A stretch of 64,000 nt of DNA from Sulfobacillus thermosulfidooxidans. GTDB taxonomy: Bacteria > Bacillota > Sulfobacillia > Sulfobacillales > Sulfobacillaceae. The notes under the pieces are model-generated. The model ran no database searches, was not told where the DNA came from, and saw only the letters and a program-made list of their open reading frames with translations. Location of the stretch: positions 434,001 to 498,000 of the forward strand of contig NZ_LGRO01000001.1 of the NCBI RefSeq assembly GCF_001280565.1, read 5' to 3'. Made by a program: the position numbers and the translations under genes. Shown here piece after piece: positions 8,897 through 16,758 of this stretch (within the stretch, counting starts at the first letter, position 1; every line of letters begins with the position of its first letter).

Positions 8897-10333
8897 TTAC
8901 CCCTCTTCTTCCTGTTCTTCTGACAACGCGGTGATTCGATTGTCGACGACTCGATTGGTAGAGTGCAGTAATGGATTAGTTGATGAACCGAATCTATTCC
9001 ATACAAATCCAATGCCGATATAGCCGAGGAACATATAGGGTAGTATATTATAGGGATAGGCGGGAATGGGATATATGCTGCCAATAATCGGGATTAATAG
9101 AAAGGAAATCGCCCCAAAAGAGCGCATAAGGCTACCTATCCACGGTCGACTTTGCTTCCGATCAATTAGAGGGCTAGCCAGTGATACTAGTAAATAAGAG
9201 ACCAAAAATCCGTACGTAGCAAACGTTCCAAAGTACCCGTAGGCGTTCAATGGTTTCGCCTCTGCCAGGCCAATTAAGGCTAGGATTATTATGATGGACG
9301 CAATGACAATCGCGATATGGGGCGTTCGATTGACGGTGTGTGTTTGCCCAACCCAATCATGGATATGTCGGTTTCGTCCCATTGCAAAAAGAATACGCGC
9401 TCCAGCGTTCAGTGATGCCAAAGCACAAGAAAACAGGCTAATCATCGCTCCTAAGTCAATTAACAAAGAAAATGCCCCCAGATGATAACTGGTTGCCATA
9501 GTATTCAGCGGAGCAGTGCTTTGCGAAAGGGATACGAGGCCTCCCGGGAACGCTAGAACTTCAAAATAAGCCATCAAGGTAAAAAATATTCCTGCGACTA
9601 ATACACTGATAATAACGGCAGCAGGAATGGAGCGGTGCGGATTTTTGGCCTCTTGTCCCAGTGTCGTCGAGCTTTCAAATCCAACAAATGAAAAGACGCC
9701 TAACACCAACCCTAGGGCAATGCCTGATGAATGAACGTGAATCAAAGAAATTTGAGCGGCATCCCAGAGAGACTTGTGACGAAAAAGAATTATCATACTA
9801 AAAATACTAATGAGCAATACGGAACTGAACTCCATAATTAAAGCTGTCAATGACGAAATGCGGATGTCTTTGTAAGCCAACATGGCGGCTACAAAAAGTC
9901 CAATGATTTCGACGAGGAGGTACGAAATGTGAATATGAAAGTGTCCAAGAATTTGAACAACAAAAATCGAAAAACCTACTAAAAGAGCCATCGCTGTACT
10001 CAAATAAGCGGCTAGCATGGCCCAACCGCCGAGAAATCCTGGCGTTTGTCCTAGCCCTTCAAAAATGTAGTCATACAAAGCACCAGCAGACGCGTGACGT
10101 TGAGCAAATGCTGCAATATTTAATCCGACTAACAAGAGTCCTAACGTCGCGATTACGTAGGCCAGCCAGGTTCCATTGCCAGCACTTGCGACCACTAAAG
10201 GAATAGATAGGACAGGGGTTAACGTGGGCGAAATGTTAGCAATGGATTGGGCTATTGTTTCAGGGAATGCCAGATAGTTTTGATGCAGTTCACGGTGACG
10301 CGATGGTGGGGGCGCGATGTTCACTGTTTGCAT
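8897..10333 (-). CDS. APC-superfamily amino acid/amine permease
   Basis: A 478-residue protein with about 12 membrane segments, typical of APC-family cation- or proton-coupled amino acid permeases. The family signature GFESSTTLGQEAKNPHRSIP lies in the middle of the protein. Its ribosome site AAGGAGGA sits about 10 bases before the ATG. It lies 60 bases downstream of the glutamine synthetase-like gene on the same strand and is probably co-transcribed with it, which suggests import of the amine or amino acid handled by that ligase and by the FAD oxidoreductase and glx genes beyond. The specific substrate cannot be read from sequence. Confidence 0.85.
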   Translation of the reverse strand: MQTVNIAPPPSRHRELHQNYLAFPETIAQSIANISPTLTPVLSIPLVVASAGNGTWLAYVIATLGLLLVGLNIAAFAQRHASAGALYDYIFEGLGQTPGFLGGWAMLAAYLSTAMALLVGFSIFVVQILGHFHIHISYLLVEIIGLFVAAMLAYKDIRISSLTALIMEFSSVLLISIFSMIILFRHKSLWDAAQISLIHVHSSGIALGLVLGVFSFVGFESSTTLGQEAKNPHRSIPAAVIISVLVAGIFFTLMAYFEVLAFPGGLVSLSQSTAPLNTMATSYHLGAFSLLIDLGAMISLFSCALASLNAGARILFAMGRNRHIHDWVGQTHTVNRTPHIAIVIASIIIILALIGLAEAKPLNAYGYFGTFATYGFLVSYLLVSLASPLIDRKQSRPWIGSLMRSFGAISFLLIPIIGSIYPIPAYPYNILPYMFLGYIGIGFVWNRFGSSTNPLLHSTNRVVDNRITALSEEQEEEG

Positions 10334-10393
10334 AGAAGTGAAATCCTCCTTATATTAAGAACTAATCCAGACCATTTATCGAGTTGTGAGCAG

Positions 10394-11716
10394 TTATTGA
10401 AGCAAATAGCGTTGAATTTCCTGGGGTGATACGGTTTGGTGATATTCGTCCCATTCTGCGCGTTTATAGGCAAGAAATCCTTGCACAAAGGTGGAACCGA
10501 AGGCGTCCGCGAAGAGCGGATCGGCTTCCAAGGCATCTAAGGCACGATCGAGAGAACTGGGAAGCCGGGCTATTTGACGGTGGAGGATATCTGCTGGGTC
10601 GAGATCGTACATGTTGTCCTTGGAGGGTTCGAGTTTAGGCAGTTGACGTTGTATGCCGTCTAACCCGGCTACTAATAAAGCTGCTACTCCTAAATAGGGA
10701 TTCGCCGCGGCATCCATCGCCCGGAATTCCAGGCGTCCAGGACCCGGAACGCGAATGAGGTGGGTTCGATTATTAGCCCCGACGGTAATGGTTGTGGGTG
10801 ACCATGTGGCTCCTGAGAGGCTGGTGGGACTGCTTAACCGTTTATATGAGTTTACGGTGGGTGCGACAAAGGCCGTGAGGGCGGCTGCATGCGACACAAT
10901 TCCGGCAATAAAATGATGCGCCATCGAACTCAACCCCCATGGGTCATGCGGATCATCAAAGAGATTCCGATTGGTTTGGGTATCCCATAAGGATAAATGG
11001 ACATGAGCGCCACTGCCGGTTAGGCTGGAGAACGGTTTCGGCATAAAGGTCGCGATGAGGCCCTCTTGCTGGGCTACCCGTTTCACCCAAAACTTGAGAA
11101 AACTAAATCGATCCGCAGTCACGAGGGCGTCATCATACACCCAATTTATTTCAAATTGGCTGGGCCCATCTTCATGATCCACTTGATAGACATCTATGCC
11201 GGTTGCTTCCAGCCCCTCAATGACCTTCGTTAAAAAAGGCAAATGACGGCCGAGAACATCGAGTTGATAGCAAGTTTTGGGGAAGCGATCATAGTCATCC
11301 GCTGGCACAATGTGACCCGGATCAATTTCTCGTACCAGATAAAATTCCGCTTCAATGCCAACTTTGGCTTGCAGTGCCTGGTGACGAAAATCGTCGCAAA
11401 CTTTTTCCAGGAGGTTGCGCGTACAAAAGTGCCATGGCTGATCATTTAACATGAGGTTCCCAATAGTCCAAGCAGTGTCTGGCATATCTTTTAAAGGAAT
11501 CCACCGTGACAAATCGGGTCGGACGGTTAAATCCGGGTCATGGGGACCCTGCCCAACACTCCCGATGGCAAAGCCTGCAAAACCTGCCCCCGTTTCTCGT
11601 AGAGCAGCCAAATGCGATTTGGGGACGAGCTTGGCTCGGAGGATCCCGTGCAAATCCACAAAGGACAAAATAATCTGCTGAACCGAGCTTTCGAAGACGT
11701 TTTGAAACATTGACAA
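10394..11716 (-). CDS. Type III glutamine synthetase-like ligase (GlnT / gamma-glutamylmethylamide synthetase type)
   Basis: A 440-residue glutamine-synthetase-fold enzyme. Landmarks are the metal/glutamate motif VGIEAEFYLV (119-128), the ATP/metal region GSGAHVHLSLW (234-244), NSYKRL (289-294) and the arginine-rich NRTHLIRVPGPGRLEFR (316-332). It lacks the adenylylation-loop tyrosine region of classical GSI-beta. Relatives of this length include rhizobial GlnT and gamma-glutamylmethylamide synthetase, which ligate an amine to glutamate using ATP. Proximity to glxBCD homologues and an FAD amine oxidoreductase favours an amine substrate (inference). A TTG at 11716 preceded by GGTGGTGA at 7 bases is the likely start; ATG at 11710 is the alternative. 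Confidence 0.8.
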   Translation of the reverse strand: MSMFQNVFESSVQQIILSFVDLHGILRAKLVPKSHLAALRETGAGFAGFAIGSVGQGPHDPDLTVRPDLSRWIPLKDMPDTAWTIGNLMLNDQPWHFCTRNLLEKVCDDFRHQALQAKVGIEAEFYLVREIDPGHIVPADDYDRFPKTCYQLDVLGRHLPFLTKVIEGLEATGIDVYQVDHEDGPSQFEINWVYDDALVTADRFSFLKFWVKRVAQQEGLIATFMPKPFSSLTGSGAHVHLSLWDTQTNRNLFDDPHDPWGLSSMAHHFIAGIVSHAAALTAFVAPTVNSYKRLSSPTSLSGATWSPTTITVGANNRTHLIRVPGPGRLEFRAMDAAANPYLGVAALLVAGLDGIQRQLPKLEPSKDNMYDLDPADILHRQIARLPSSLDRALDALEADPLFADAFGSTFVQGFLAYKRAEWDEYHQTVSPQEIQRYLLQ

Positions 11717-12107
11717 TTTTTTTCACCACCGTTTCTATCTAAAATTATTAAGAAAAACCAACATAACGTCGCGAAAACTATAACTTTACCAACATTTCGT
11801 CAGCTTAGTTTGCATTATATTGGGAGAACTTAAAAAGCGTCAAGGGCATCGGACGGCTCGTTAAGCATTTCAGGCAACAGCATAAAAATATCGTTACGGT
11901 GAGTCTTTGCGGAGGGGTGCGGTCGAAGATTGTATCGTTGAGGCTATGTAAAAGGCCGCGATTCAGCGTCTTGAAACAGGATAGGTAAGAGGCATGTCAG
12001 TGGGACATGATCACGTTAAGTGGGGGATCGTGTCTGTCGTTTACCAAATGAAATCGGGGTTCCATCCGGGTGATATAGATGGACGCCGGGACCATCGACG
12101 AGGTGTG
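11717..12107. other. Regulatory region upstream of the ligase-permease operon
   Basis: No gene is supported. The AT-rich 130 bases next to the ligase start contain the paired direct repeats described separately (11757-11801). The remaining part shows nothing I recognise. Confidence 0.45.
11757..11801 (-). promoter_or_regulatory. Direct-repeat operator ACCAACATnnCGTC, 31 bp apart
   Basis: ACCAACATAACGTC at 11757-11770 and ACCAACATTTCGTC at 11788-11801 match in 12 of 14 bases. Their 31-bp phase is close to three helical turns, so both would face the same side of DNA. They lie 40-85 bases upstream of the ligase gene. A partial copy, ACCAACGTTATG, lies near 15067 upstream of glxB. The local Lrp- or IclR-type regulator is a candidate binder (inference). 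Confidence 0.4.
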
Positions 12108-12330
12108 TTATTTAAGAATACCGGCATAGTGCATTTGCCAAGGCGAGAAGGAATGAGAGAGCCCTAATCGTCGCCCAAACGCGCGTTGGTTGCTCTCTCC
12201 ATACCGTGCCTTAACCACTTTGACGCCGCGTAAGCGATAAAAGGGTTGCGGCCCTAAGCGGAAAAGTTCGAATCGTGGTAGATGTTTCTCGGAGGCCGCC
12301 CTTGGATCGCGACCGCCGGCATTGCCGAAT
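12108..12330 (-). other. Possible 3' remnant of an unidentified gene
   Basis: A minus-strand frame ending at 12108 has a protein-like tail (LPRFELFRLGPQPFYRLRGV followed by VVKARYGESN) but no start of its own; upstream it runs antisense-free into the IclR gene in another frame. Probably the end of a lost gene or transposase. Weak. Confidence 0.2.
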
Positions 12331-13107
12331 TCACGAATTTTGTGAGACCACGGTCTCAACATGCTGCGCCGCGTGATGAAGCTGTTGGACCAAATCAGGA
12401 ATTTTGTTGGCGGTGATGCGGGTATCTGGTCCTGCAATCATAAAACTTCCCCAGGCCCGGCCTTGAAGGAGAACCGGAACCGTCACGCCCACGGTATGCG
12501 GAGTGACTTCACCGACACTGATAGCATATCCTTGGCGTACAATGCGGCGACACTCGCATTGAATAGCTGCGGCGTTTACCGCGGGATTAACCTTACAGAG
12601 CCGAGTAATAATAGCCCTCTGTTCTTGCTCGGGAAGAAAGGCTAAAATCACCCGGCGGGAAGCCCCAACGGTTAATGGTAAGCGCATCCCCAATGTTTCC
12701 GTGAGGCGCAATTTTTCGGGACTTTCGACAATGACTGCATAGGTGCCGTAATCTCCCTCACGCAGTGTAAAAATTGCCGTTTCGCGCGTGTTACCCACAA
12801 TGTTATGAAGAATGGGCTGCACAATCGGAACGAACGGAAATTTTTGCGCGGCGATTTGTCCATAGGTAATGAGTCGGAGCCCCAGATACCATCGCTTCGT
12901 CTGAGGATCTTGATAAGCCCATTCTTCTCGCGCTAATTGTAGTAACAATCGATGGACTGTGGGAAGGGCTAAGTGAGCGCGACGACTCAATTCTGTTGCA
13001 CTCGCTCCGTTCATGAGTGACGGATCGGCCAAGAGATCCATGATCTGCCGCAAGCGCGAGATTACACCGGTGTCAGCAGCGCCCGATTGTGCCGATGTCA
13101 AATTCAA
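12331..13107 (-). CDS. IclR-family transcriptional regulator
   Basis: A 258-residue protein with an N-terminal winged helix-turn-helix (about 15-80: SATELSRRAHLALPTVHRLL) and a C-terminal IclR effector domain (about 85-250). It starts with TTG, supported by AAGGAGGG 5-6 bases upstream. It is divergent from the FAD oxidoreductase gene. The 113-bp shared region carries a good plus-strand promoter and a perfect palindrome between that promoter and the oxidoreductase start, the classical layout of a regulator acting on its divergent neighbour. The effector is unknown. Confidence 0.85.
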   Translation of the reverse strand: MNLTSAQSGAADTGVISRLRQIMDLLADPSLMNGASATELSRRAHLALPTVHRLLLQLAREEWAYQDPQTKRWYLGLRLITYGQIAAQKFPFVPIVQPILHNIVGNTRETAIFTLREGDYGTYAVIVESPEKLRLTETLGMRLPLTVGASRRVILAFLPEQEQRAIITRLCKVNPAVNAAAIQCECRRIVRQGYAISVGEVTPHTVGVTVPVLLQGRAWGSFMIAGPDTRITANKIPDLVQQLHHAAQHVETVVSQNS

Positions 13108-13129
13108 AATTCCCTCCTTGCCATAGCGG

Positions 13130-13159
13130 TTGACAAAACTCCTGTTTCCTCTCTAAAAT
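13130..13159 (+). promoter_or_regulatory. Promoter of the FAD oxidoreductase gene
   Basis: TTGACA (13130-13135) and TAAAAT (13154-13159) with an 18-base spacer are a near-consensus sigma-A promoter, about 60 bases before the ATG at 13221. Confidence 0.65.
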
Positions 13160-13188
13160 GTGCCAATATCTCTTTAAACGAGAGGTTT

Positions 13189-13205
13189 ATCTCATTATAT
13201 GAGAT
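13189..13205 (+). promoter_or_regulatory. Palindromic operator in the IclR/oxidoreductase divergon
   Basis: ATCTCATTATATGAGAT is a perfect inverted repeat (7-bp arms, 3-base centre) lying downstream of the promoter and overlapping the leader of the FAD oxidoreductase gene. A repressor bound here would block transcription. The divergent IclR protein is the natural candidate. Confidence 0.5.
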
Positions 13206-13220
13206 TCAGGAGGTGTTGTC

Positions 13221-14405
13221 ATGGTTTATCAGGCGGATATTCTCGTCGTCGGGGCAGGGGTCATGGGGACAAGTATAGCGTGGGCATTGGCGGAAAAACA
13301 CATGGGTCGCATTGTGGTCCTCGAACGGACGGCGTTGGCGGCCGAAGCGACCGGACAATCCAGTGGGGTATTACGCTGTCATTATGGGATTCCGATATTG
13401 GCCATGATGGCGAACCAAGGGTTGGAATGGTTTAAACGGGCGAGGAGGGATTATGGGGTAGACGTCGGATACCGTCAAACCGGCTATATCGTTGGCGTGG
13501 GAGCGGAAGATGAAGCCGCATTCCGGGCGAATATCGCCATGCAGCAAGGCCTAGGCATTGGGACGCGTTTGATAGATCCTGAAGAGGTACAAAAAGTATG
13601 GCCAGACATGAATCTAGCAGACTTGGCGGTGATGGCCTTTGAGCCGGACAGCGGGGTTGCTGACCCGACGTTAACCGCTACGGCGTTTTATGAGCTAAGC
13701 AAAAATCTCGAAGTACAATACTATTTTGGTCAGCAAGTCAACCAGATATTAACGAAAAACGGAGACGTTTGGGGTGTCCGAACTCAAGATGGATCCGAGT
13801 GGATGGCTCCGGTGGTTATTGTTGCCGCGGGAGCCGATACACCGGTGATTTTTCAATCCTTGGAGATCCCTGTTCCGATCCGTCGTCAACGGGCGCAATT
13901 GATATTCATCAATCCGGGGGTGAATGTGGCTCATCGGCCCGTGTTTTCGGACTTGGTTCAATTACAGTATGGCCGACCCGAAATGAATGGAACGCTTCTG
14001 GTCGGCAACAGTGATCATCGTGTTCCAGAATGGATCGATGACAGTCCCTGTCCTCACGGAGTCACAGAGAGTTTTGTCCATGGGTTAATTGAGCGAGTGC
14101 TCCAGCGATTCCCCACCTGGGATAACGCGCAATTTCTGGGCGGCTATAGTGGATGTTATGAAGTCACGCCCGATTATAATCCGATTATCGGACCAACGCC
14201 GGTTCCCGGATTGTTTGTGGCGGCTGGATTTAGCGGGCACGGGTTTAAATTGAGTCCCGTGATAGGGCCGATGCTGGCAGATATTGTGAGTGCTCCCGAA
14301 CAGTTTCCCCAGTTGGACAGTTATGTGTTTCGGCTCAGTCGTTTTCAAGAAGGGGATTTATTGGTGAGTCAACACCCGTATGGTCAAGCGAGTCAAATGC
14401 GGTGA
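13221..14405 (+). CDS. Single-subunit FAD-dependent amine oxidoreductase (sarcosine/N-methylglutamate dehydrogenase-like)
   Basis: A 394-residue DAO-superfamily flavoprotein. The FAD motif GAGVMG is at 11-16, and the SoxB/MgdA-like second motif TGQSSGVLRCHYG follows near 50. The C-terminal FAD-binding part GLFVAAGFSGHGFKLSP is near 332-348. It belongs to the group containing sarcosine oxidase beta subunits and N-methyl amino acid dehydrogenases. No alpha, gamma or delta subunit genes accompany it, unlike soxBDAG or mgdABCD. AGGAGG precedes the ATG by 7 bases. Flanked by a GS-like ligase and glxBCD, it may oxidise an N-alkyl amino acid such as N-methylglutamate or sarcosine; the substrate is inferred. 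Confidence 0.8.
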   Translation: MVYQADILVVGAGVMGTSIAWALAEKHMGRIVVLERTALAAEATGQSSGVLRCHYGIPILAMMANQGLEWFKRARRDYGVDVGYRQTGYIVGVGAEDEAAFRANIAMQQGLGIGTRLIDPEEVQKVWPDMNLADLAVMAFEPDSGVADPTLTATAFYELSKNLEVQYYFGQQVNQILTKNGDVWGVRTQDGSEWMAPVVIVAAGADTPVIFQSLEIPVPIRRQRAQLIFINPGVNVAHRPVFSDLVQLQYGRPEMNGTLLVGNSDHRVPEWIDDSPCPHGVTESFVHGLIERVLQRFPTWDNAQFLGGYSGCYEVTPDYNPIIGPTPVPGLFVAAGFSGHGFKLSPVIGPMLADIVSAPEQFPQLDSYVFRLSRFQEGDLLVSQHPYGQASQMR

Positions 14406-14440
14406 GGGATCAAAACGTGGTATCATGATATCCAAGACGG

Positions 14441-14965
14441 ATGACCCTCTATCAAAGCTTGATTTGGGAATCAGCCCACAAAGGGGACGAAACCTTGGAA
14501 CTCGATGATATCGATCGGCAAATCCTGATGCTGCTGCATAATGAAGCGCGGATGCCGTTGCAGGAGCTGGCGACGCGGATCGGCTTGTCACGGGCTGCTG
14601 TCCACGATCGCGTGAAAAAACTGATTCAATCCGGGGTGATTCGGGGATTTGAGTTACGTGTCGATCCGGATCTTTTGGGTTATCCCGTGTTAGCGTGGAT
14701 TGGACTACTGACGGTACAAGGCACGGAAGCGTATCGAACGTTGGAAGATTTAAGCCACATTCCCGAAATTGAAGCGGCTTATGTCGTAACGGGCCATTAT
14801 GATTTTTTAGTTAAGGTGCGTGCCCGAAGTAATGCGCATTTACAACAATTGTTGTTTGAAAAAATCGACCAAGTGCATGGATTTCAGCGATCTGAAACCA
14901 TGGTTGTCTTATCGGCGGCAGTCGACAAAGGCACGTTAGATCCGAAATTATACCAATCGGTCTAA
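14441..14965 (+). CDS. Lrp/AsnC-family transcriptional regulator
   Basis: A protein with the Lrp helix-turn-helix (LDDIDRQILMLLHNEARMPL then ELATRIGLSRAAVHDRVKKL) and a C-terminal RAM/AsnC ligand domain. From the ATG at 14441 it has 174 residues. A TTG at 14495, preceded by AAAGGGGA, would start right at the usual Lrp N-terminus and give 156 residues; I consider that start equally or more likely. It lies 35 bases after the FAD oxidoreductase gene and is followed by a strong terminator, so the two are probably co-transcribed. It likely senses an amino acid linked to this nitrogen module. Confidence 0.85.
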   Translation: MTLYQSLIWESAHKGDETLELDDIDRQILMLLHNEARMPLQELATRIGLSRAAVHDRVKKLIQSGVIRGFELRVDPDLLGYPVLAWIGLLTVQGTEAYRTLEDLSHIPEIEAAYVVTGHYDFLVKVRARSNAHLQQLLFEKIDQVHGFQRSETMVVLSAAVDKGTLDPKLYQSV

Positions 14966-14991
14966 TCGGTTTAATGATTTTTGACATGATG

Positions 14992-15027
14992 ACACGCGGT
15001 CTCCGGGTGGGAGAGCGCGTGTTTTTA
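14992..15027 (+). terminator. Rho-independent terminator after the Lrp gene
   Basis: ACACGCG (14992-14998) pairs with CGCGTGT (15016-15022), continued inward by TCTCC/GGAGA pairing, and is followed by TTTTTATTT. It separates the oxidoreductase-lrp unit from glxBCD. Confidence 0.7.
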
Positions 15028-15087
15028 TTTCAATTATAGTCATACTGTCGTTAATCATATATATTGACCAACGTTATGCTTTAATAA

Positions 15088-15117
15088 TTGACTTTTTTCC
15101 GACGATATGATTATATC
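15088..15117 (+). promoter_or_regulatory. Candidate promoter of glxBCD
   Basis: TTGACT (15088-15093) followed after 18 bases by TATATC (15112-15117). It lies 40 bases before the ribosome site of glxB. A partial ACCAACGTTATG motif like that upstream of the ligase gene lies at about 15067. Confidence 0.4.
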
Positions 15118-15157
15118 TAGCGTATTAAATGTTATATTGCGGAAAGGAGTTCATGCG

Positions 15158-16075
15158 ATGTGTGGTATTGCGGGCATCATGGTCAAGTCCGCTGATAGGC
15201 CATTGAGTCATTCCCAGGATATTGGTCACTCCTTGTTTCAAATGCTGACAGCCCTGGCCAATCGAGGGCCTGATTCAACAGGCGCAGCCGTTGACGGAGA
15301 CGCGGGATTAATGGTGACGGTATGGAGTGACACGGGGACATTTTTGCGTGTGCAACAAATTCTGACAGAGCTCGGCATTGAGGGGACCTGGAGTGGCGGC
15401 ACGAAGGATGCTAGCGCGCTGTTTCATTCGCCATCCATGCCCTCGGTCGACACGATAGAAACCCTGCGCCAAAAATTATTGCCGCAGGACGGGGTGGGCG
15501 TATCAGCTTCTCTCCGCTTAATGAAAGTTGTGGGAAATCCAAAACGGCTGAACGCGTTATTTGGGATGAGTGCGATGCAAGGAACCGTCGCCATTGGCCA
15601 TACGCGAATGGCCACCGAAAGCCATATCGATTTGGCCCACACGCAGCCATTTTCGATGACCATTCCCGCGGTCACCATTGTTCATAATGGGCATATTACG
15701 AATTATGAACAGTGGCGACGACGACTGATGCGTCGGGACTTTCATTTTCAGAGTGTGAATGATTCAGAAGTGATTGCCGCTTATTTATCCTATCAATTAT
15801 CCCGGGGATTGTCCTTAAAAGCAGCTCTTGATGCCATGCTTATCGATTTAGATGGGTCCTATAGCGTGCTCGCCCTGACAAACAATGAAATTGGCTATGT
15901 TCGGGATGGTTTTGGATTTAAACCCCTGGTGATAGCAGAATCAGACCGTGCTGTCTTTATAGCCTCTGAAAGTCAAGCAATCCGCCAATTGGGAGTTTCT
16001 GACCTATCTATTCATGAAGCATGGCCAGGGGAGGCGCGAACATGGATAACACAACCCATGGTGTTATGGAATTAG
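15158..16075 (+). CDS. glxB: Class II glutamine amidotransferase domain protein (GlxB/MgsA-type)
   Basis: A 305-residue N-terminal-nucleophile amidotransferase homologous to the glutaminase domain of glutamate synthase. The catalytic cysteine is residue 2 (MCGIAGIMV), which also fixes the start at 15158 with GGAAAGGAG 8 bases upstream. Class II landmarks ANRGPDSTG, GHTRMATES and the VHNGHITN segment are visible. It is the first gene of a three-gene set (15158-18092) with overlapping ends. In the N-methylglutamate pathway MgsA/B/C make N-methylglutamate; in rhizobia GlxB/C/D accompany GlnT. The set corresponds to a split glutamate synthase large subunit. Confidence 0.85.
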   Translation: MCGIAGIMVKSADRPLSHSQDIGHSLFQMLTALANRGPDSTGAAVDGDAGLMVTVWSDTGTFLRVQQILTELGIEGTWSGGTKDASALFHSPSMPSVDTIETLRQKLLPQDGVGVSASLRLMKVVGNPKRLNALFGMSAMQGTVAIGHTRMATESHIDLAHTQPFSMTIPAVTIVHNGHITNYEQWRRRLMRRDFHFQSVNDSEVIAAYLSYQLSRGLSLKAALDAMLIDLDGSYSVLALTNNEIGYVRDGFGFKPLVIAESDRAVFIASESQAIRQLGVSDLSIHEAWPGEARTWITQPMVLWN

Positions 16076-16758
16076 ACTGTAGTCATTTATCGTCACGGGA
16101 CATCAATCAAACAATTCGGCAACGACTGGCGCGCGGTGAGAGCCAATTGACGTTACAACGCGTCAAGGGCCAACACAATATCGGAGTCGGCATTACGACC
16201 CCCGCATCGTTTCACGTGTATGGAGATCTCGGGTACTATGCTTTTGCCATGTGCGATGGCATTGAAGCCCACATTCACGGGAATGTGGGCTGGGGGCTGG
16301 GTGAAAATCTGATGGGGGGTCTGATTGTCGTGGCAGGGCATGCCGGTTCGAGTACCGCTCCGACCTTACGCGGCGGCACGATAGTGGTGACAGGCAATGC
16401 TGGTCCGCGCACGGGGATTGCGATGAAAGGCGGCCTGCTCATTGTTGGCGGGAATATCGGGTACATGAGTGGTTTTATGATGCAAAAAGGAACCATGATC
16501 GTGTTGGGCGATGCAGGTCCGGGACTAGGGGACTCTATGTATGCGGGGCGCATTTTTATTGCGGGCCAGATTGCGGATTTGGGTCAAGATGCGTACGTGG
16601 AATCGGTGACGAAGGCGGAACACGACGAATTGAAGGAATTATTAGAACCATATACGGATATGCTGAGCATCCCGAAAGTATTTCGTAAAGTGGTCAGTGC
16701 CGGAACCCTGCATCATTTTGACAAGAAGGAGAGAGCGCGATGGAAAACGGCTTTATAA
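16042..16758 (+). CDS. glxC: GXGXG-domain protein (GlxC/MgsB-type)
   Basis: A 238-residue protein consisting of the right-handed beta-helix GXGXG domain of glutamate synthase: repeated glycine motifs such as GNVGWGLGENLMGG, GGTIVVTGNAGPRTGIAM and GGNIGYMSGFMMQKG. It has a structural or channel role between the amidotransferase and FMN subunits. The start at 16042 is chosen because GGGGAGG lies 7 bases upstream; an in-frame ATG at 16021 precedes that site. It overlaps the end of glxB by 34 bases and the start of glxD by 19, indicating translational coupling. Confidence 0.85.
   Translation: MDNTTHGVMELDCSHLSSRDINQTIRQRLARGESQLTLQRVKGQHNIGVGITTPASFHVYGDLGYYAFAMCDGIEAHIHGNVGWGLGENLMGGLIVVAGHAGSSTAPTLRGGTIVVTGNAGPRTGIAMKGGLLIVGGNIGYMSGFMMQKGTMIVLGDAGPGLGDSMYAGRIFIAGQIADLGQDAYVESVTKAEHDELKELLEPYTDMLSIPKVFRKVVSAGTLHHFDKKERARWKTAL

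Noticed and set aside
12108-12437. A 109-residue gene overlapping the IclR gene
   Set aside because: Its first third lies in another frame of the IclR coding region and it has no ribosome site. Only the tail could be a gene remnant.
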